Assembly: GCF_000718005.1 (NCBI RefSeq)
Contig: NZ_JODV01000002.1
Length of the DNA stretch: 64,000 bases
DNA from: Actinoalloteichus_B caeruleus
Lineage (GTDB): Bacteria; Actinomycetota; Actinomycetes; Mycobacteriales; Pseudonocardiaceae
Strand: one strand, 5' to 3'
How positions within the stretch are numbered: position 1 is the first letter of the stretch; each line of letters begins with the position of its first letter. The notes under the pieces were generated by a model. That model was not told the DNA's origin, did not search any database, and saw nothing but the letters and a program-made list of their open reading frames with translations. Shown one piece after another: positions 1-8,030 of the stretch. The position numbers were made by a program, and so were the translations under genes.

Positions 1-658
1 GGCCTTCGACGCCGAGCAGGCCGAACAGGCCGCGCACAAGATCGGCGCCGGGGACCTCACCCTGGAGGACTTCCTCGAGCAGATGCTGGCCGTCCGCAAG
101 ATGGGCCCGCTGGCGAACCTGCTCGGCATGCTGCCCGGCGCCGGGCAGATGAAGGACCAGCTCGCGCAGTTCGACGAGAAGCAGCTGGACCGCGTCCAGG
201 CGATCATCCGGGGCATGACGCCGGACGAGCGGGCCGACCCCAAGATCATCAACGGCTCGCGGCGCGCCAGGATCGCCAAGGGGTCCGGAGTCGCGGTCAG
301 CGACGTCAACGACCTCGTCACCCGCTTCTTCGACGCCCGCAAGATGATGCAGCAGATGGCCGGTCGCTTCGGGATGCCCGGTGCCGGCGGGGGCAACCGC
401 AAGGGCAAGAAGGGGAAGAAGGGCAAGAAGGGCAAGGGCCGCGGCCCCACCCCGCCCCGGATGCCCGCCGGGATGCCCGGATTCCCCGGCCTCCCGCCCG
501 GAGGAATGCCCGGCGGTATGCCCGGCGGTCCCGGAGCCTTCGGCGGTGGCGGTCAGGTGCCGCCCGGCCTGGCCGGCATGGACCAGCTGCCCGCCGACTT
601 CGACCCCAACCGCCTGACCTTCGGCGGAACCAAGAGCGGCAAGAAAAAGAAGAAGTGA
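1..658 (+). CDS. ffh: Signal recognition particle protein Ffh (C-terminal part)
   Basis: The reading frame is open from the window edge (first full codon at base 2), so about 218 C-terminal residues are visible. Ffh is the GTPase/RNA-binding subunit of the signal recognition particle, which targets nascent membrane and secreted proteins. Seen here is the methionine-rich M domain that binds 4.5S RNA and signal peptides, with blocks such as MGPLANLLGMLPG, IIRGMTPDER and INGSRRARIAKGSG. The GTPase G domain lies outside the window. The last ~85 residues are low complexity: a GKK-repeat basic patch, then a Met/Pro/Gly-rich stretch, then a lysine-rich end. Such tails are known in actinobacterial Ffh, though this one is long. 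The next gene starts 4 bases after the stop. Confidence 0.95.
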   Translation, partial: AFDAEQAEQAAHKIGAGDLTLEDFLEQMLAVRKMGPLANLLGMLPGAGQMKDQLAQFDEKQLDRVQAIIRGMTPDERADPKIINGSRRARIAKGSGVAVSDVNDLVTRFFDARKMMQQMAGRFGMPGAGGGNRKGKKGKKGKKGKGRGPTPPRMPAGMPGFPGLPPGGMPGGMPGGPGAFGGGGQVPPGLAGMDQLPADFDPNRLTFGGTKSGKKKKK

Positions 659-662
659 TCCA

Positions 663-1754
663 GTGGGGACCGCGCTGCACCTGAGCGGAGTGGTGCTGCC
701 CGAGGGCGAGCACCGCGACCTGTGGATCGTCGACGGCCGGGTGAGCACCGCACCCGTGCCCGGCGCCGAGACCATCGCCAGCGGGGCCTACGTGGTCCCC
801 GGCCTGGTCGACGCCCACTGCCACGTCGGGATCGGCCTCGGGGCCCGTCCGGCCGACCCCGACGAGTCCGTCGACCAGGCGCGCGCCGAGCGTGACGCCG
901 GCGTCCTGCTGATCCGCGACTGCGGGGTGCCGATCGACACCGGTCACCTGCGCGGGCGGGAGGACCTCCCCCGCATCCTCCGCGCCGGCCGGCACATCGG
1001 CCGGCCCAAGCGGTACCTGCCGGGGCTGGGAGTCGACCTCGACGACCCGTCCCTGCTGCCGAAGGCCGTCGCCGAACAGGTCGAGGCCGGCGACGGCTGG
1101 GTGAAGCTGGTCGGGGACTGGATCGACCGTTCGGCCGGCGGGGCCGCCGCCGACCTGGCGCCCCTGTGGCCCGACGACGTCCTCACCGAGGCGATCGCCG
1201 TGGCCCACGACGCGGGCGCCCGGGTCACCGCCCACGTGTTCGGGGAGGACGCCCTGCCCGGGCTGCTCAACGCGGGGATCGACTGCGTCGAGCACGGCAC
1301 CGGCCTGACCGACGACACGATCGACCTGATGGCCCGCCGCGGGGTCGCCCTCGTGCCCACCCTGATCAACATCGAGAACTTCCCCTCCATCGCCGACACG
1401 GCGGTGCGCTACCCGCGGTACGCGGCGCACATGCGCGACCTCCACGCCCGGGTGGACGCCACCATCGGCGCGGCCGTCGAGGCCGGGGTCCCGGTCTACG
1501 CGGGTACCGACGCGGGCGGCGGCATCGTCCACGGCCGGATCGTCGACGAGATCGAGTCGCTGCACCGGGTGGGCATGAGCCGGGAGCGGGCGCTGTCCGC
1601 CGCGTGCTGGCGGGCCCGCGAGTGGCTGGGCCACCCCAACCTGGAGGACGGGGCTCCGGCGGACCTCGTCGTGTACCGGAACGACCCTCGCCGCGATCTG
1701 ACGGCGCTGCGCGACCCGGCCCGCATAGTGTTGCGGGGGCGCGTCGTGCGGTGA
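663..1754 (+). CDS. Amidohydrolase family protein
   Basis: A 363-residue metal-dependent hydrolase of the amidohydrolase (imidazolonepropionase/prolidase-like) superfamily. The metal-site features are in order: VDAHCHVG (HxH, about residue 50), a lysine in VKLVGDW that could be the carbamylated ligand, histidines in VTAHVFGED and CVEHGTG, and the aspartate of YAGTDAGGG. The C-terminal ADLVVY strand is typical of the composite beta-sandwich domain. The substrate cannot be told. The GTG start is 4 bases after the ffh stop with no good ribosome site, suggesting translational coupling. M. tuberculosis has an amidohydrolase next to ffh in the same place, so this is a conserved neighbour. Confidence 0.85.
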   Translation: MGTALHLSGVVLPEGEHRDLWIVDGRVSTAPVPGAETIASGAYVVPGLVDAHCHVGIGLGARPADPDESVDQARAERDAGVLLIRDCGVPIDTGHLRGREDLPRILRAGRHIGRPKRYLPGLGVDLDDPSLLPKAVAEQVEAGDGWVKLVGDWIDRSAGGAAADLAPLWPDDVLTEAIAVAHDAGARVTAHVFGEDALPGLLNAGIDCVEHGTGLTDDTIDLMARRGVALVPTLINIENFPSIADTAVRYPRYAAHMRDLHARVDATIGAAVEAGVPVYAGTDAGGGIVHGRIVDEIESLHRVGMSRERALSAACWRAREWLGHPNLEDGAPADLVVYRNDPRRDLTALRDPARIVLRGRVVR

Positions 1755-1838
1755 GCCGCCGAACCGGCTGCCCGCCACGTCGCCCGCACCAGGAGCACGC
1801 CCGCGTCGGGGCGCCGTCGAGACGTCGAAGGGAAACAC

Positions 1839-2942
1839 GTGGAAGAGCGGGAGCCGGGGTCGGCCACACCGGACGAGCCAGCGCACCGGCCTCCGGACCG
1901 GTCCGGGGACGCGGAGCGGACGCCGCCGACCGGCCTGCCCCAGCCCGGCACCGGTGCCCCCGGCAGCCGGCCGCCCGCGCCCCCGCACTCCGCCGGGGCC
2001 TCTCCCGGCGCTCCCGTCCCACCCGGGCCGGGGACCCACCCGGGCCAGCCGGCCGGGTCCCCGCCCGCACCGAACCCGTGGCAGGGCCCACCGGCCGCCC
2101 CGCCGGGTCCCCCCGGGCCCGGCGCGTCCCCCACCGGGGGGTTCCTGAACCAGTACCAGCCGATGGGGTCGGTGCAGGACGGCCGCGATCCCGGCCTGCA
2201 CGACCGCTACTGGGAGGCGCAGCTGGAGGCGGGCGCCCGGAACAGCCTCCACTGGGGATTCCTGGCGTTCTTCGTCGGCTGGGCCGCCTACTACCTGGTG
2301 GCCGGGTTGATCGGGGCCATCCTCGCCGGGCAGTTCCAGGAGTTCGACCCGCTGGCCCCGCCACCGATGGGGCCGCTGCTGCTCGTCTCGCTCATCCCCA
2401 ACCTCTTCCTCGGGCTCGGCCCGGCCGTGCTGTCCTGGTGGAAGGGCCAGGGGCTGCGTCGCGACTTCGGCATCGTGCCCAAACGCCGCGACTGGAAGGT
2501 CGGGCTGCTCTCCGGGGGCATCGGCCTGGTCGCCGCCTTCGTGATGGCGATCCTGCTGATGTCGGGATCGCTGGACGAGAACGGCGAGTCCTCCGGGATC
2601 AACAGCCTCGGCCAGCTCGCCCAGGGGCAGGCGATCTGGATCCTGCTGTTCTCGCTGTTCGTCTTCATCGGCGCGCCGCTCACGGAGGAACTGCTCGTGC
2701 GCGGCGCGTTGTGGGGCGCCTTGGAGCAGTACCGGGTACCCCGGTACGCCATCCTGCTGCTCACGACCTTCGTGTTCGCGTTGATCCACGAGGAACCGGA
2801 GCGCACCCCGGTGCTGCTCGTCGGTGGGCTGGCCATCGGCATCGCGCGGATGATCACCGGCCGGGTCGCGGCCGCGATCATCGCGCACGCCACCTACAAC
2901 CTGCTGCCGGCCGTCGTCTTCTACGCGCAGTTCAGCGGCTGA
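1839..2942 (+). CDS. CPBP family intramembrane metalloprotease, proline-rich N-terminus
   Basis: A 367-residue predicted membrane protein of the CPBP/CAAX-protease (Abi) family. Residues 1 to about 115 are a Pro/Gly/Ala-rich, probably disordered cytoplasmic segment; the rest contains several hydrophobic helices. The family motifs are present: EELLVRG (EExxxR, about residue 284), FALIHEE (about 312) and IIAHATYN (about 350), supplying the Glu and His residues expected to bind zinc. Substrates of bacterial CPBP proteins are mostly unknown; some confer bacteriocin self-immunity or process peptides. A second, clearly related gene follows 137 bases downstream. The ATG start follows GAAGGGAAACACGTGG, a modest ribosome site. 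Confidence 0.85.
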   Translation: MEEREPGSATPDEPAHRPPDRSGDAERTPPTGLPQPGTGAPGSRPPAPPHSAGASPGAPVPPGPGTHPGQPAGSPPAPNPWQGPPAAPPGPPGPGASPTGGFLNQYQPMGSVQDGRDPGLHDRYWEAQLEAGARNSLHWGFLAFFVGWAAYYLVAGLIGAILAGQFQEFDPLAPPPMGPLLLVSLIPNLFLGLGPAVLSWWKGQGLRRDFGIVPKRRDWKVGLLSGGIGLVAAFVMAILLMSGSLDENGESSGINSLGQLAQGQAIWILLFSLFVFIGAPLTEELLVRGALWGALEQYRVPRYAILLLTTFVFALIHEEPERTPVLLVGGLAIGIARMITGRVAAAIIAHATYNLLPAVVFYAQFSG

Positions 2943-3079
2943 GGACCCGCCGGCACTACCCAGCGTGGCTGGCGTGATCACACCACGAGACCACGGCCCC
3001 GCCCTGTTCGGCGTGCCGCGATCACGACGAGTGCGGCTAATCTCGGTGGGACGGGGAAGCGGAGTGGGGAGATCACAAC

Positions 3080-3988
3080 GTGAACCAGGTCGACGGTGGC
3101 GAGGAACCTCGCCGCGCAACGCCCGGCCCGCCCGGGCACGGGACGGCTGAGCCCGACGAGACCGTGACCGACATCCCCGGCGAGGAACGGGCGACCAGGA
3201 CCGCCGGCCCGGGGGCCGAGGCCCGGCGGGACGGGGGACCGCCCACCGCCGAACCCCGGCCCGACCCCGGCGCCGACGGGGCGCCGGTCCGCACCCACCG
3301 CTGGGGACTGGGTGTGTTCTTCCTCGCCCAACTGGTGTTCCTGCTCTCCTCGGTCTTCCTGGTCGCCCCGTTGGGACCGATGGACCCGGACTCCTCCCTC
3401 CGGGAGACGGTGCTCATCGTGGGGCTGGTCCTGCCCACCCTGCTCGCGGCCGGGGTGGTGCTGGCCGCGACCCGTCTGCGGGGCAACGGCCCCCGGCGCG
3501 ACCTCGGGCTCGAGTGGTCGTGGGCGGACGTCCGCACCGGCCTCAAGTACGGGGCGTTGTGCATGGGGCTGGCCTACGTGGGGGCGATGTTCTGGTCCCA
3601 GTGGGTGGGGGAGGAGAACGCGAACTCCGCGGTGGGATCGCTGGTCGAGGGGCTCCAGCTGTCCCCCGGCCTGGCGGTCCTGCTGTTCCTCCACGTCTTC
3701 CTCATCGCACCGACCTGCGAGGAACTGATCTTCCGAGGCGCGCTGTGGGGAGCCATGGAGCGGCTCAGGTGGAGCAGGTGGGCCGTGTTCGTCTCCAGCA
3801 CGGCGATCTTCGCGGTGGCCCACCTCGAGCCGGAGCGCACCCCGCTGCTGCTGCTCATCGGCATCCCGATCGCGCTCGCCCGCCTGTACACGGGACGACT
3901 GCTGGCCAGCATCGTCGCCCACCAGATGAACAACCTGCTCGGCGCGGTGGGGCTGCTGCTGATGGCCCTCGGGGTGATCCCCCCGTGA
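3080..3988 (+). CDS. CPBP family intramembrane metalloprotease (second copy)
   Basis: A 302-residue paralogue of the preceding gene. It has a hydrophilic N-terminal ~70 residues, then about seven hydrophobic segments. The motifs are EELIFRG (about residue 214), FAVAHLE (about 244) and IVAHQMNN (about 281). Both copies share the unusual EPERTP string after the second motif, which argues for tandem duplication. Function is not predictable beyond a membrane-embedded metalloprotease or scaffold. The ATG has a GGGGAGATC ribosome-site region upstream. A TAATCT hexamer at 3038-3043 could be the -10 of its own promoter. Confidence 0.85.
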   Translation: MNQVDGGEEPRRATPGPPGHGTAEPDETVTDIPGEERATRTAGPGAEARRDGGPPTAEPRPDPGADGAPVRTHRWGLGVFFLAQLVFLLSSVFLVAPLGPMDPDSSLRETVLIVGLVLPTLLAAGVVLAATRLRGNGPRRDLGLEWSWADVRTGLKYGALCMGLAYVGAMFWSQWVGEENANSAVGSLVEGLQLSPGLAVLLFLHVFLIAPTCEELIFRGALWGAMERLRWSRWAVFVSSTAIFAVAHLEPERTPLLLLIGIPIALARLYTGRLLASIVAHQMNNLLGAVGLLLMALGVIPP

Positions 3989-4067
3989 CGCACCGCGCGG
4001 ACGTGGCTCCCCCGGGGCGGTCGGCGGCGCTCCGGCACGACCCCGTCCCGGTGGCTTCCGAGGTCAG

Positions 4068-4097
4068 TTCGGCTCGCGGGGGACCATCTGGCAGAAT
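4068..4097 (+). promoter_or_regulatory. Possible promoter of the rpsP operon
   Basis: TTCGGC at 4068-4073 and CAGAAT at 4092-4097 with an 18-base spacer, upstream of rpsP in a 246-base non-coding stretch. Both are weak matches to housekeeping actinobacterial boxes, and the assignment is a guess from position and spacing. Confidence 0.3.
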
Positions 4098-4234
4098 GGC
4101 TCGCTGTCCGTCGCTGTCGGGCCCTCTCACCGTGCAGCGGCTACCCATGACGTCCGAGCGCTCGGACCCGTCGCCCCACTCGGGCCACGGGCGCTCATCC
4201 ATGAGCAGACGAGAGCTTGAGGAGCAACTCACCC

Positions 4235-4687
4235 GTGGCCGTCAAGATCAAGTTGATGCGGCTCGGCAAGATCCGCGCCCCGCACTACCGGATCGTCGTC
4301 GCCGACGCCAGGACCCGCCGTGATGGCAAGGCCATCGAGACGATCGGCAAGTACCACCCCACCCGCGAGCCCAGCTTCATCGAGGTGGACTCCGAGCGTG
4401 CCCAGTACTGGCTGGGTGTCGGCGCGCAGCCGACGGAGCCCGTGCAGCGGCTCCTGGAGCTGACCGGCGACTGGCAGAAGTTCAAGGGCCTCCCCGTCCC
4501 GGAGGGCGCCCTGAAGCAGGCCGAGCCCAAGCCGGACAAGCAGGCGCTGTTCAACGCCGCGCTGGCCGCCGCCGGTGAGGAGCCGGTGACCGAGGCCACG
4601 ACGCCGAAGAAGAAGTCGACGAAGAAGAGCGACAAGGCCGACGCGTCCGAGGCCGAGGGCGAGAAGAACGAGGGCGGCCAGGAGTGA
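4235..4687 (+). CDS. rpsP: 30S ribosomal protein S16
   Basis: A 150-residue ribosomal protein S16, which binds 16S rRNA during 30S assembly. The N-terminus AVKIKLMRLGKIRAPHYRIV is the classical S16 start. I chose GTG at 4235, 9 bases after AGGAG (4220-4224), rather than the TTG six codons upstream, which would absorb the ribosome site. After about residue 90 there is an actinobacterial-type extension ending in a Lys/Glu-rich tail. It is the first gene of the rpsP-khpA-rimM-trmD run, and its stop overlaps the khpA start by 4 bases. Confidence 0.96.
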   Translation: MAVKIKLMRLGKIRAPHYRIVVADARTRRDGKAIETIGKYHPTREPSFIEVDSERAQYWLGVGAQPTEPVQRLLELTGDWQKFKGLPVPEGALKQAEPKPDKQALFNAALAAAGEEPVTEATTPKKKSTKKSDKADASEAEGEKNEGGQE

Positions 4688-4923
4688 GTGTCCTGGCGGA
4701 CGCCCTGGAGCATCTCGTCAGGGGCATCGTGGCGAACCCGGACGATGTCCGGGTCCAGCTCATCACCACCCGGCGGGGACGCACCCTCGAGGTGCACGTG
4801 CATCCCGACGACCTGGGCAAGGTCATCGGCCGTGGTGGTCGCACCGCGACCGCCCTGCGGACCGTGATGGCCGGCATCGGTGGCCGCGGTCTGCGGGTCG
4901 ACGTGGTCGACACCGACAGGTGA
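4684..4923 (+). CDS. khpA: KH-domain RNA-binding protein (KhpA/YlqC type)
   Basis: A 79-residue protein consisting of a single KH domain, with the GxxG loop in VIGRGGRTA at about residue 45. It is small and acidic-basic mixed, as usual for the KhpA family. KhpA proteins bind RNA broadly and in some Gram-positives work with KhpB in cell-division and cell-wall control. Its place between rpsP and rimM is conserved in actinobacteria and Firmicutes. The GTG start overlaps the rpsP stop (GTGA), so translation is probably coupled. Confidence 0.92.
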   Translation: MSVLADALEHLVRGIVANPDDVRVQLITTRRGRTLEVHVHPDDLGKVIGRGGRTATALRTVMAGIGGRGLRVDVVDTDR

Positions 4924-4930
4924 GCGTGGT

Positions 4931-5485
4931 GTGGCAGTGGTGAACACCGCCAGGCCAGGGGAGTCCGCCCTCCTCGTTGGCCGGGTCGTCCGCCCGCACG
5001 GTGTCCGTGGGGAGCTGGTCGTCGAGGTCCGGACCGACTCCCCCGAGGAGCGGTTCGCCGTCGGCACCACGCTCGACGGTCGCCTGCGGGACGGCAGCAC
5101 CCGGACCTTCACGGTGACAGCCGCCCGGAACCATTCCGGGCGGCTGCTGCTCACCCTCGACGGTGTCGTGGGGCGCGACGCGGCGGAGGAGCTGCGCGGC
5201 ACCCTGCTCACCGTGGACCGCGCGGCGCTGCCCCCGACCGGCGATCCGGACGAGTACTACGACCACCAGTTGGAGGGTCTGCGGGCCGAGCTCCCCGACG
5301 GCAGCGAGATCGGCCAGGTCGTCGAGGTGGTCCACGGCGCCGGCGCCGACCTCCTCTCGATCCGAGCCCCGGAGCGGGCCGACCGCGTCCTCGTCCCCTT
5401 CGTGCGGGCGATCGTGCCCGAGGTCCACCTCGACGAGGGGCGGTTGGTCGTCGACCCGCCCGAGGGGCTGCTCGACGAGACCTGA
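4931..5485 (+). CDS. rimM: Ribosome maturation factor RimM
   Basis: A 184-residue RimM, which helps mature the 30S head domain and binds S19. The N-terminal RimM domain begins LLVGRVVRPHGVRGELVVEV and the C-terminal PRC-barrel is recognisable around YYDHQLEGLRAEL. I start it at GTG 4931, 7 bases after the khpA stop, because 17 further upstream codons would lie inside khpA and do not resemble RimM. It is co-transcribed with khpA and probably with trmD, although 174 bases separate it from the chosen trmD start. Confidence 0.93.
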   Translation: MAVVNTARPGESALLVGRVVRPHGVRGELVVEVRTDSPEERFAVGTTLDGRLRDGSTRTFTVTAARNHSGRLLLTLDGVVGRDAAEELRGTLLTVDRAALPPTGDPDEYYDHQLEGLRAELPDGSEIGQVVEVVHGAGADLLSIRAPERADRVLVPFVRAIVPEVHLDEGRLVVDPPEGLLDET

Positions 5486-5538
5486 GGGCCCGCCGTGCCG
5501 CGAGCCGTGGCCGCCGCCGTGCCGGGGGTGGGTGCGCG

Positions 5539-5574
5539 TCCTCGCGGTTCGGCGTCCGATCCTCGCGGTTCGGC
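5539..5574. repeat. 15-base direct repeat upstream of trmD
   Basis: TCCTCGCGGTTCGGC occurs at 5539-5553 and again, identical, at 5560-5574. The copies are 21 bases apart start to start, two DNA turns. They lie in the rimM-trmD gap, or in the N-terminal extension if trmD starts further upstream, where they would encode a repeated PRGSA. Confidence 0.7.
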
Positions 5575-5659
5575 TCCGAGGCGCCGCTCCTCCCGGTCGC
5601 CCGGGTCGATCCCGTCCCCGATGACCGCATCCACCCCCGTGAACGTTCAGGGAGCGCCG

Positions 5660-6478
5660 TTGCGCATCGACGTGATCACCATCTTCCCCGAGTACCTGGC
5701 GCCACTGCGCGCGGCACTGCTCGGCAAGGCCGTCGACCGCGGCCTGGTGGAGATCGGCGTGCACGACCTCAGGTCCTGGACGCACGACGTGCACCGCACC
5801 GTGGACGACAGCCCGTACGGTGGCGGGCCGGGCATGGTGATGAAGCCCGACGTGTGGGGCGAGGCCCTTGACGCGGTCTGCCCGGCCCCGGACCCCGAGG
5901 ACGCCGGGGGCAGGGCTCCTGTCCTGGTGGTCCCCACCCCGGCGGGACGCCGGTTCGACCAGGCCCTCGCCCGCGAGCTGGCCGAGGAACCGAGGCTGGT
6001 CTTCGCCTGCGGGCGGTACGAGGGGATCGACCAGCGGGTGGTCGACGAGGCCGAGGGGCGGATGCGCGTCCTGGAGGTCTCCATCGGTGACTACGTGCTG
6101 GTGGGCGGGGAGGTCGCCACCCTGGTCATGGTCGAGGCGGTGGTACGGCTGATCCCCGGCGTGCTGGGCAACCCCGTCTCGGCGTCGGAGGACTCCTTCT
6201 CGGACGGCCTGCTGGAGGGCCCCTGCTACACCCGTCCCGAGGTGTGGCGGGGCAGGGCGGTGCCCGACGTCCTGCGCTCCGGCAACCACGCGGCGGTGGA
6301 CCGGTGGCGGCGGGACCGGGCGCTGGAGCGCACCCTCCGTCGTCGACCGGACCTGCTCGACGTCCTGCCGCCGGAGGAGCTCTCCCGTGCCGACCGCGCG
6401 TTCCTCGCCGGGCTGGAGGAAGAGTCTCCGCAGGTCGGGGCCGATGGTGGCGGCGCGGGAGCCGGCCCGATTTCCTGA
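5660..6478 (+). CDS. trmD: tRNA (guanine37-N1)-methyltransferase
   Basis: A 272-residue SPOUT-class enzyme that makes m1G37 in tRNAs and prevents frameshifting. Family hallmarks: the start LRIDVITIFPEYLAPLRAAL, DDSPYGGGPGMVMKP, the ACGRYEGIDQRV block, and the trefoil-knot loop SIGDYVLVGGEVA. I chose TTG at 5660, five bases after AGGGAG (5649-5654), because the core begins there. GTG, TTG and ATG codons further upstream (to 5495) would add an Arg/Pro/Ser-rich extension unlike TrmD. The C-terminus carries an extra short Gly/Ala tail. Confidence 0.93.
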   Translation: MRIDVITIFPEYLAPLRAALLGKAVDRGLVEIGVHDLRSWTHDVHRTVDDSPYGGGPGMVMKPDVWGEALDAVCPAPDPEDAGGRAPVLVVPTPAGRRFDQALARELAEEPRLVFACGRYEGIDQRVVDEAEGRMRVLEVSIGDYVLVGGEVATLVMVEAVVRLIPGVLGNPVSASEDSFSDGLLEGPCYTRPEVWRGRAVPDVLRSGNHAAVDRWRRDRALERTLRRRPDLLDVLPPEELSRADRAFLAGLEEESPQVGADGGGAGAGPIS

Positions 6479-6641
6479 GACGATCCCGCCCGTGGCACAC
6501 TGGGTGGGTTGCTGCAACCGGCAGACCAGCCGGCGCGCACCACAGACCACTCCGACGGCGAGCCCAGGCTGTGCCGACAGCGCGCGGCCGCGCCCCGCGG
6601 AGAGACGAAAGACCCGAGTGAATGGTGAGGACGGACCACCG

Positions 6642-7001
6642 ATGAACACCCTGGACGCTCTGGACGCTCAGTCGCTGCGTTCCGACATTCCCGCCTTCCG
6701 GCCGGGCGACACGCTGAAGGTTCACGTCCGCGTCATCGAGGGCTCTCGGGAGCGCGTGCAGGTGTTCCAGGGCGCCGTCATCCGGCGTCAGGGCGGCGGC
6801 ATCCGCGAGACCTTCACCGTGCGTAAGGTCTCCTTCGGCGTCGGCGTCGAGCGGACCTTCCCGGTGCACTCCCCGAACATCGCCAAGATCGAGGTGGCGA
6901 CCAGGGGTGACGTGCGGCGCGCCAAGCTGTACTACCTGCGTGAACTCCGCGGCAAGGCCGCCAAGATCAAGGAAAAGCGCGAAACGCCGACGGCCTCCTG
7001 A
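6642..7001 (+). CDS. rplS: 50S ribosomal protein L19
   Basis: A 119-residue L19, located at the 30S-50S interface. Recognised from FRPGDTLKVHVRVIEGSRER, FQGAVIRRQGGGI and the C-terminal RRAKLYYLRELRGKAAKI. The ATG at 6642 follows GGTGAGGA; the frame is open far upstream but that part has no L19 similarity. The 163-base leader after trmD is longer than elsewhere in this block and may hold a promoter or L19 autoregulatory structure; I could not define either. Confidence 0.96.
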   Translation: MNTLDALDAQSLRSDIPAFRPGDTLKVHVRVIEGSRERVQVFQGAVIRRQGGGIRETFTVRKVSFGVGVERTFPVHSPNIAKIEVATRGDVRRAKLYYLRELRGKAAKIKEKRETPTAS

Positions 7002-7023
7002 GTCCCTTGTGGATCACGTAGCG

Positions 7024-7029
7024 TAGTCT
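7024..7029 (+). promoter_or_regulatory. Candidate -10 box of a leaderless lepB transcript
   Basis: TAGTCT ends 6 bases before the GTG start of lepB. That spacing would place the transcription start at or next to the start codon, matching the pattern at several other genes in this window. Confidence 0.45.
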
Positions 7030-7035
7030 GAGGCG

Positions 7036-8016
7036 GTGGCGGACTTCGTGCCCTCGAACACACCCCAGGGCGATCCAGACCAGCCCAAGCCCGACCCAGC
7101 GCCTCGGCCCGGCTCCGAGCAGGGCCCGCCGTCCGACGGTGGGCGACATAGCTCGGAGCCGGTGAGCGACGAGGCCACCGCTGGCGAGGGCGCGGGCGGT
7201 GCGGGTGAGAAGGAGCAGAAGAAGGGCTCCTTCTGGCGCGAACTGGTCGTCCTGGTGGGCATCGCCGTGGTGCTGACCATCGTCATCCAGGCCTTCATCG
7301 CCCGGGTCTACGTGATCCCCTCGCAGTCGATGGAGGAGACCCTCCACGGCTGCAACGGCTGCACCAACGACCGGGTGCTGGTGGACAAGATGACCTACCG
7401 GTTCACCGACCCGAGCCCTGGCGACGTGGTGGTGTTCCGGGGGCCGGCGACGTGGACCGAGAACGAGATCCCTCCGCAGCGGTCCGACAACCCGGTGGTG
7501 AGCTTCTTCCAGTCCATCGGTGGGCTGGTGGGCATGGCGCCGCCGGACAACCGCGAGTTCGTCAAGCGGGTGATCGCGACCGGCGGGCAGACCGTCGAGT
7601 GCTGCGACGAGGAGAACCGCGTACTCGTCGACGGGGAACCGCTGGACGAGACCTACGTCTACTGGCAGCCGAACCGGGGTAACACCCAGGAGGCCTTCGG
7701 CCCGGTCACCGTGCCCGCCGACCACCTCTGGATGATGGGCGACAACCGCAACAACTCCCTGGACTCCCGAGTGCAGGGCGGCGGTGGTGAGCGGGGCTCG
7801 GTGCCCGTGGACGACGTGATCGGCAAAGCCCGGTTCATCGTGCTTCCCCCGCAGCGCTGGCAGGGCATCGGTGACGATGATCCGCAGCGGACGGGGCAGG
7901 CGCTGAGCGCGCCGGCCTGGCACGGCGCCATCCCCGCCGGGATCGGTCTCGCGGCCGCCTTCCCGACGTTGTGGATCGGACGGCGGCTGCTCTCGCTGCG
8001 TCGGCGGGACGACTGA
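7036..8016 (+). CDS. lepB: Signal peptidase I
   Basis: A 326-residue type I signal peptidase, which cleaves signal peptides of exported proteins at the outer membrane face. A hydrophilic N-terminal ~65 residues precede a transmembrane helix (LVVLVGIAVVLTIVIQAFI). Then come the catalytic serine in PSQSMEETL (about residue 98), the catalytic lysine region EFVKRVIATGGQT and the conserved WMMGDNRNNSLDSR box. A second hydrophobic segment near the C-terminus makes a likely two-helix topology, as in many actinobacteria. A CNGC/CC cysteine set is present in the inserted loop. No ribosome site precedes the GTG; see the -10 box upstream. Confidence 0.95.
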   Translation: MADFVPSNTPQGDPDQPKPDPAPRPGSEQGPPSDGGRHSSEPVSDEATAGEGAGGAGEKEQKKGSFWRELVVLVGIAVVLTIVIQAFIARVYVIPSQSMEETLHGCNGCTNDRVLVDKMTYRFTDPSPGDVVVFRGPATWTENEIPPQRSDNPVVSFFQSIGGLVGMAPPDNREFVKRVIATGGQTVECCDEENRVLVDGEPLDETYVYWQPNRGNTQEAFGPVTVPADHLWMMGDNRNNSLDSRVQGGGGERGSVPVDDVIGKARFIVLPPQRWQGIGDDDPQRTGQALSAPAWHGAIPAGIGLAAAFPTLWIGRRLLSLRRRDD

Positions 8017-8030
8017 CGGCTGGGACTGGC

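Noticed and set aside
1166..2977. 603-codon plus-strand frame overlapping the amidohydrolase and first CPBP gene
   Set aside because: Out of frame with both motif-bearing genes; Arg-rich translation without domains.
318..3119. 933-codon open frame on the minus strand opposite ffh, amidohydrolase and CPBP genes
   Set aside because: Antisense shadow caused by high GC; the plus-strand genes carry clear family motifs and the antisense translation is a low-complexity mix.
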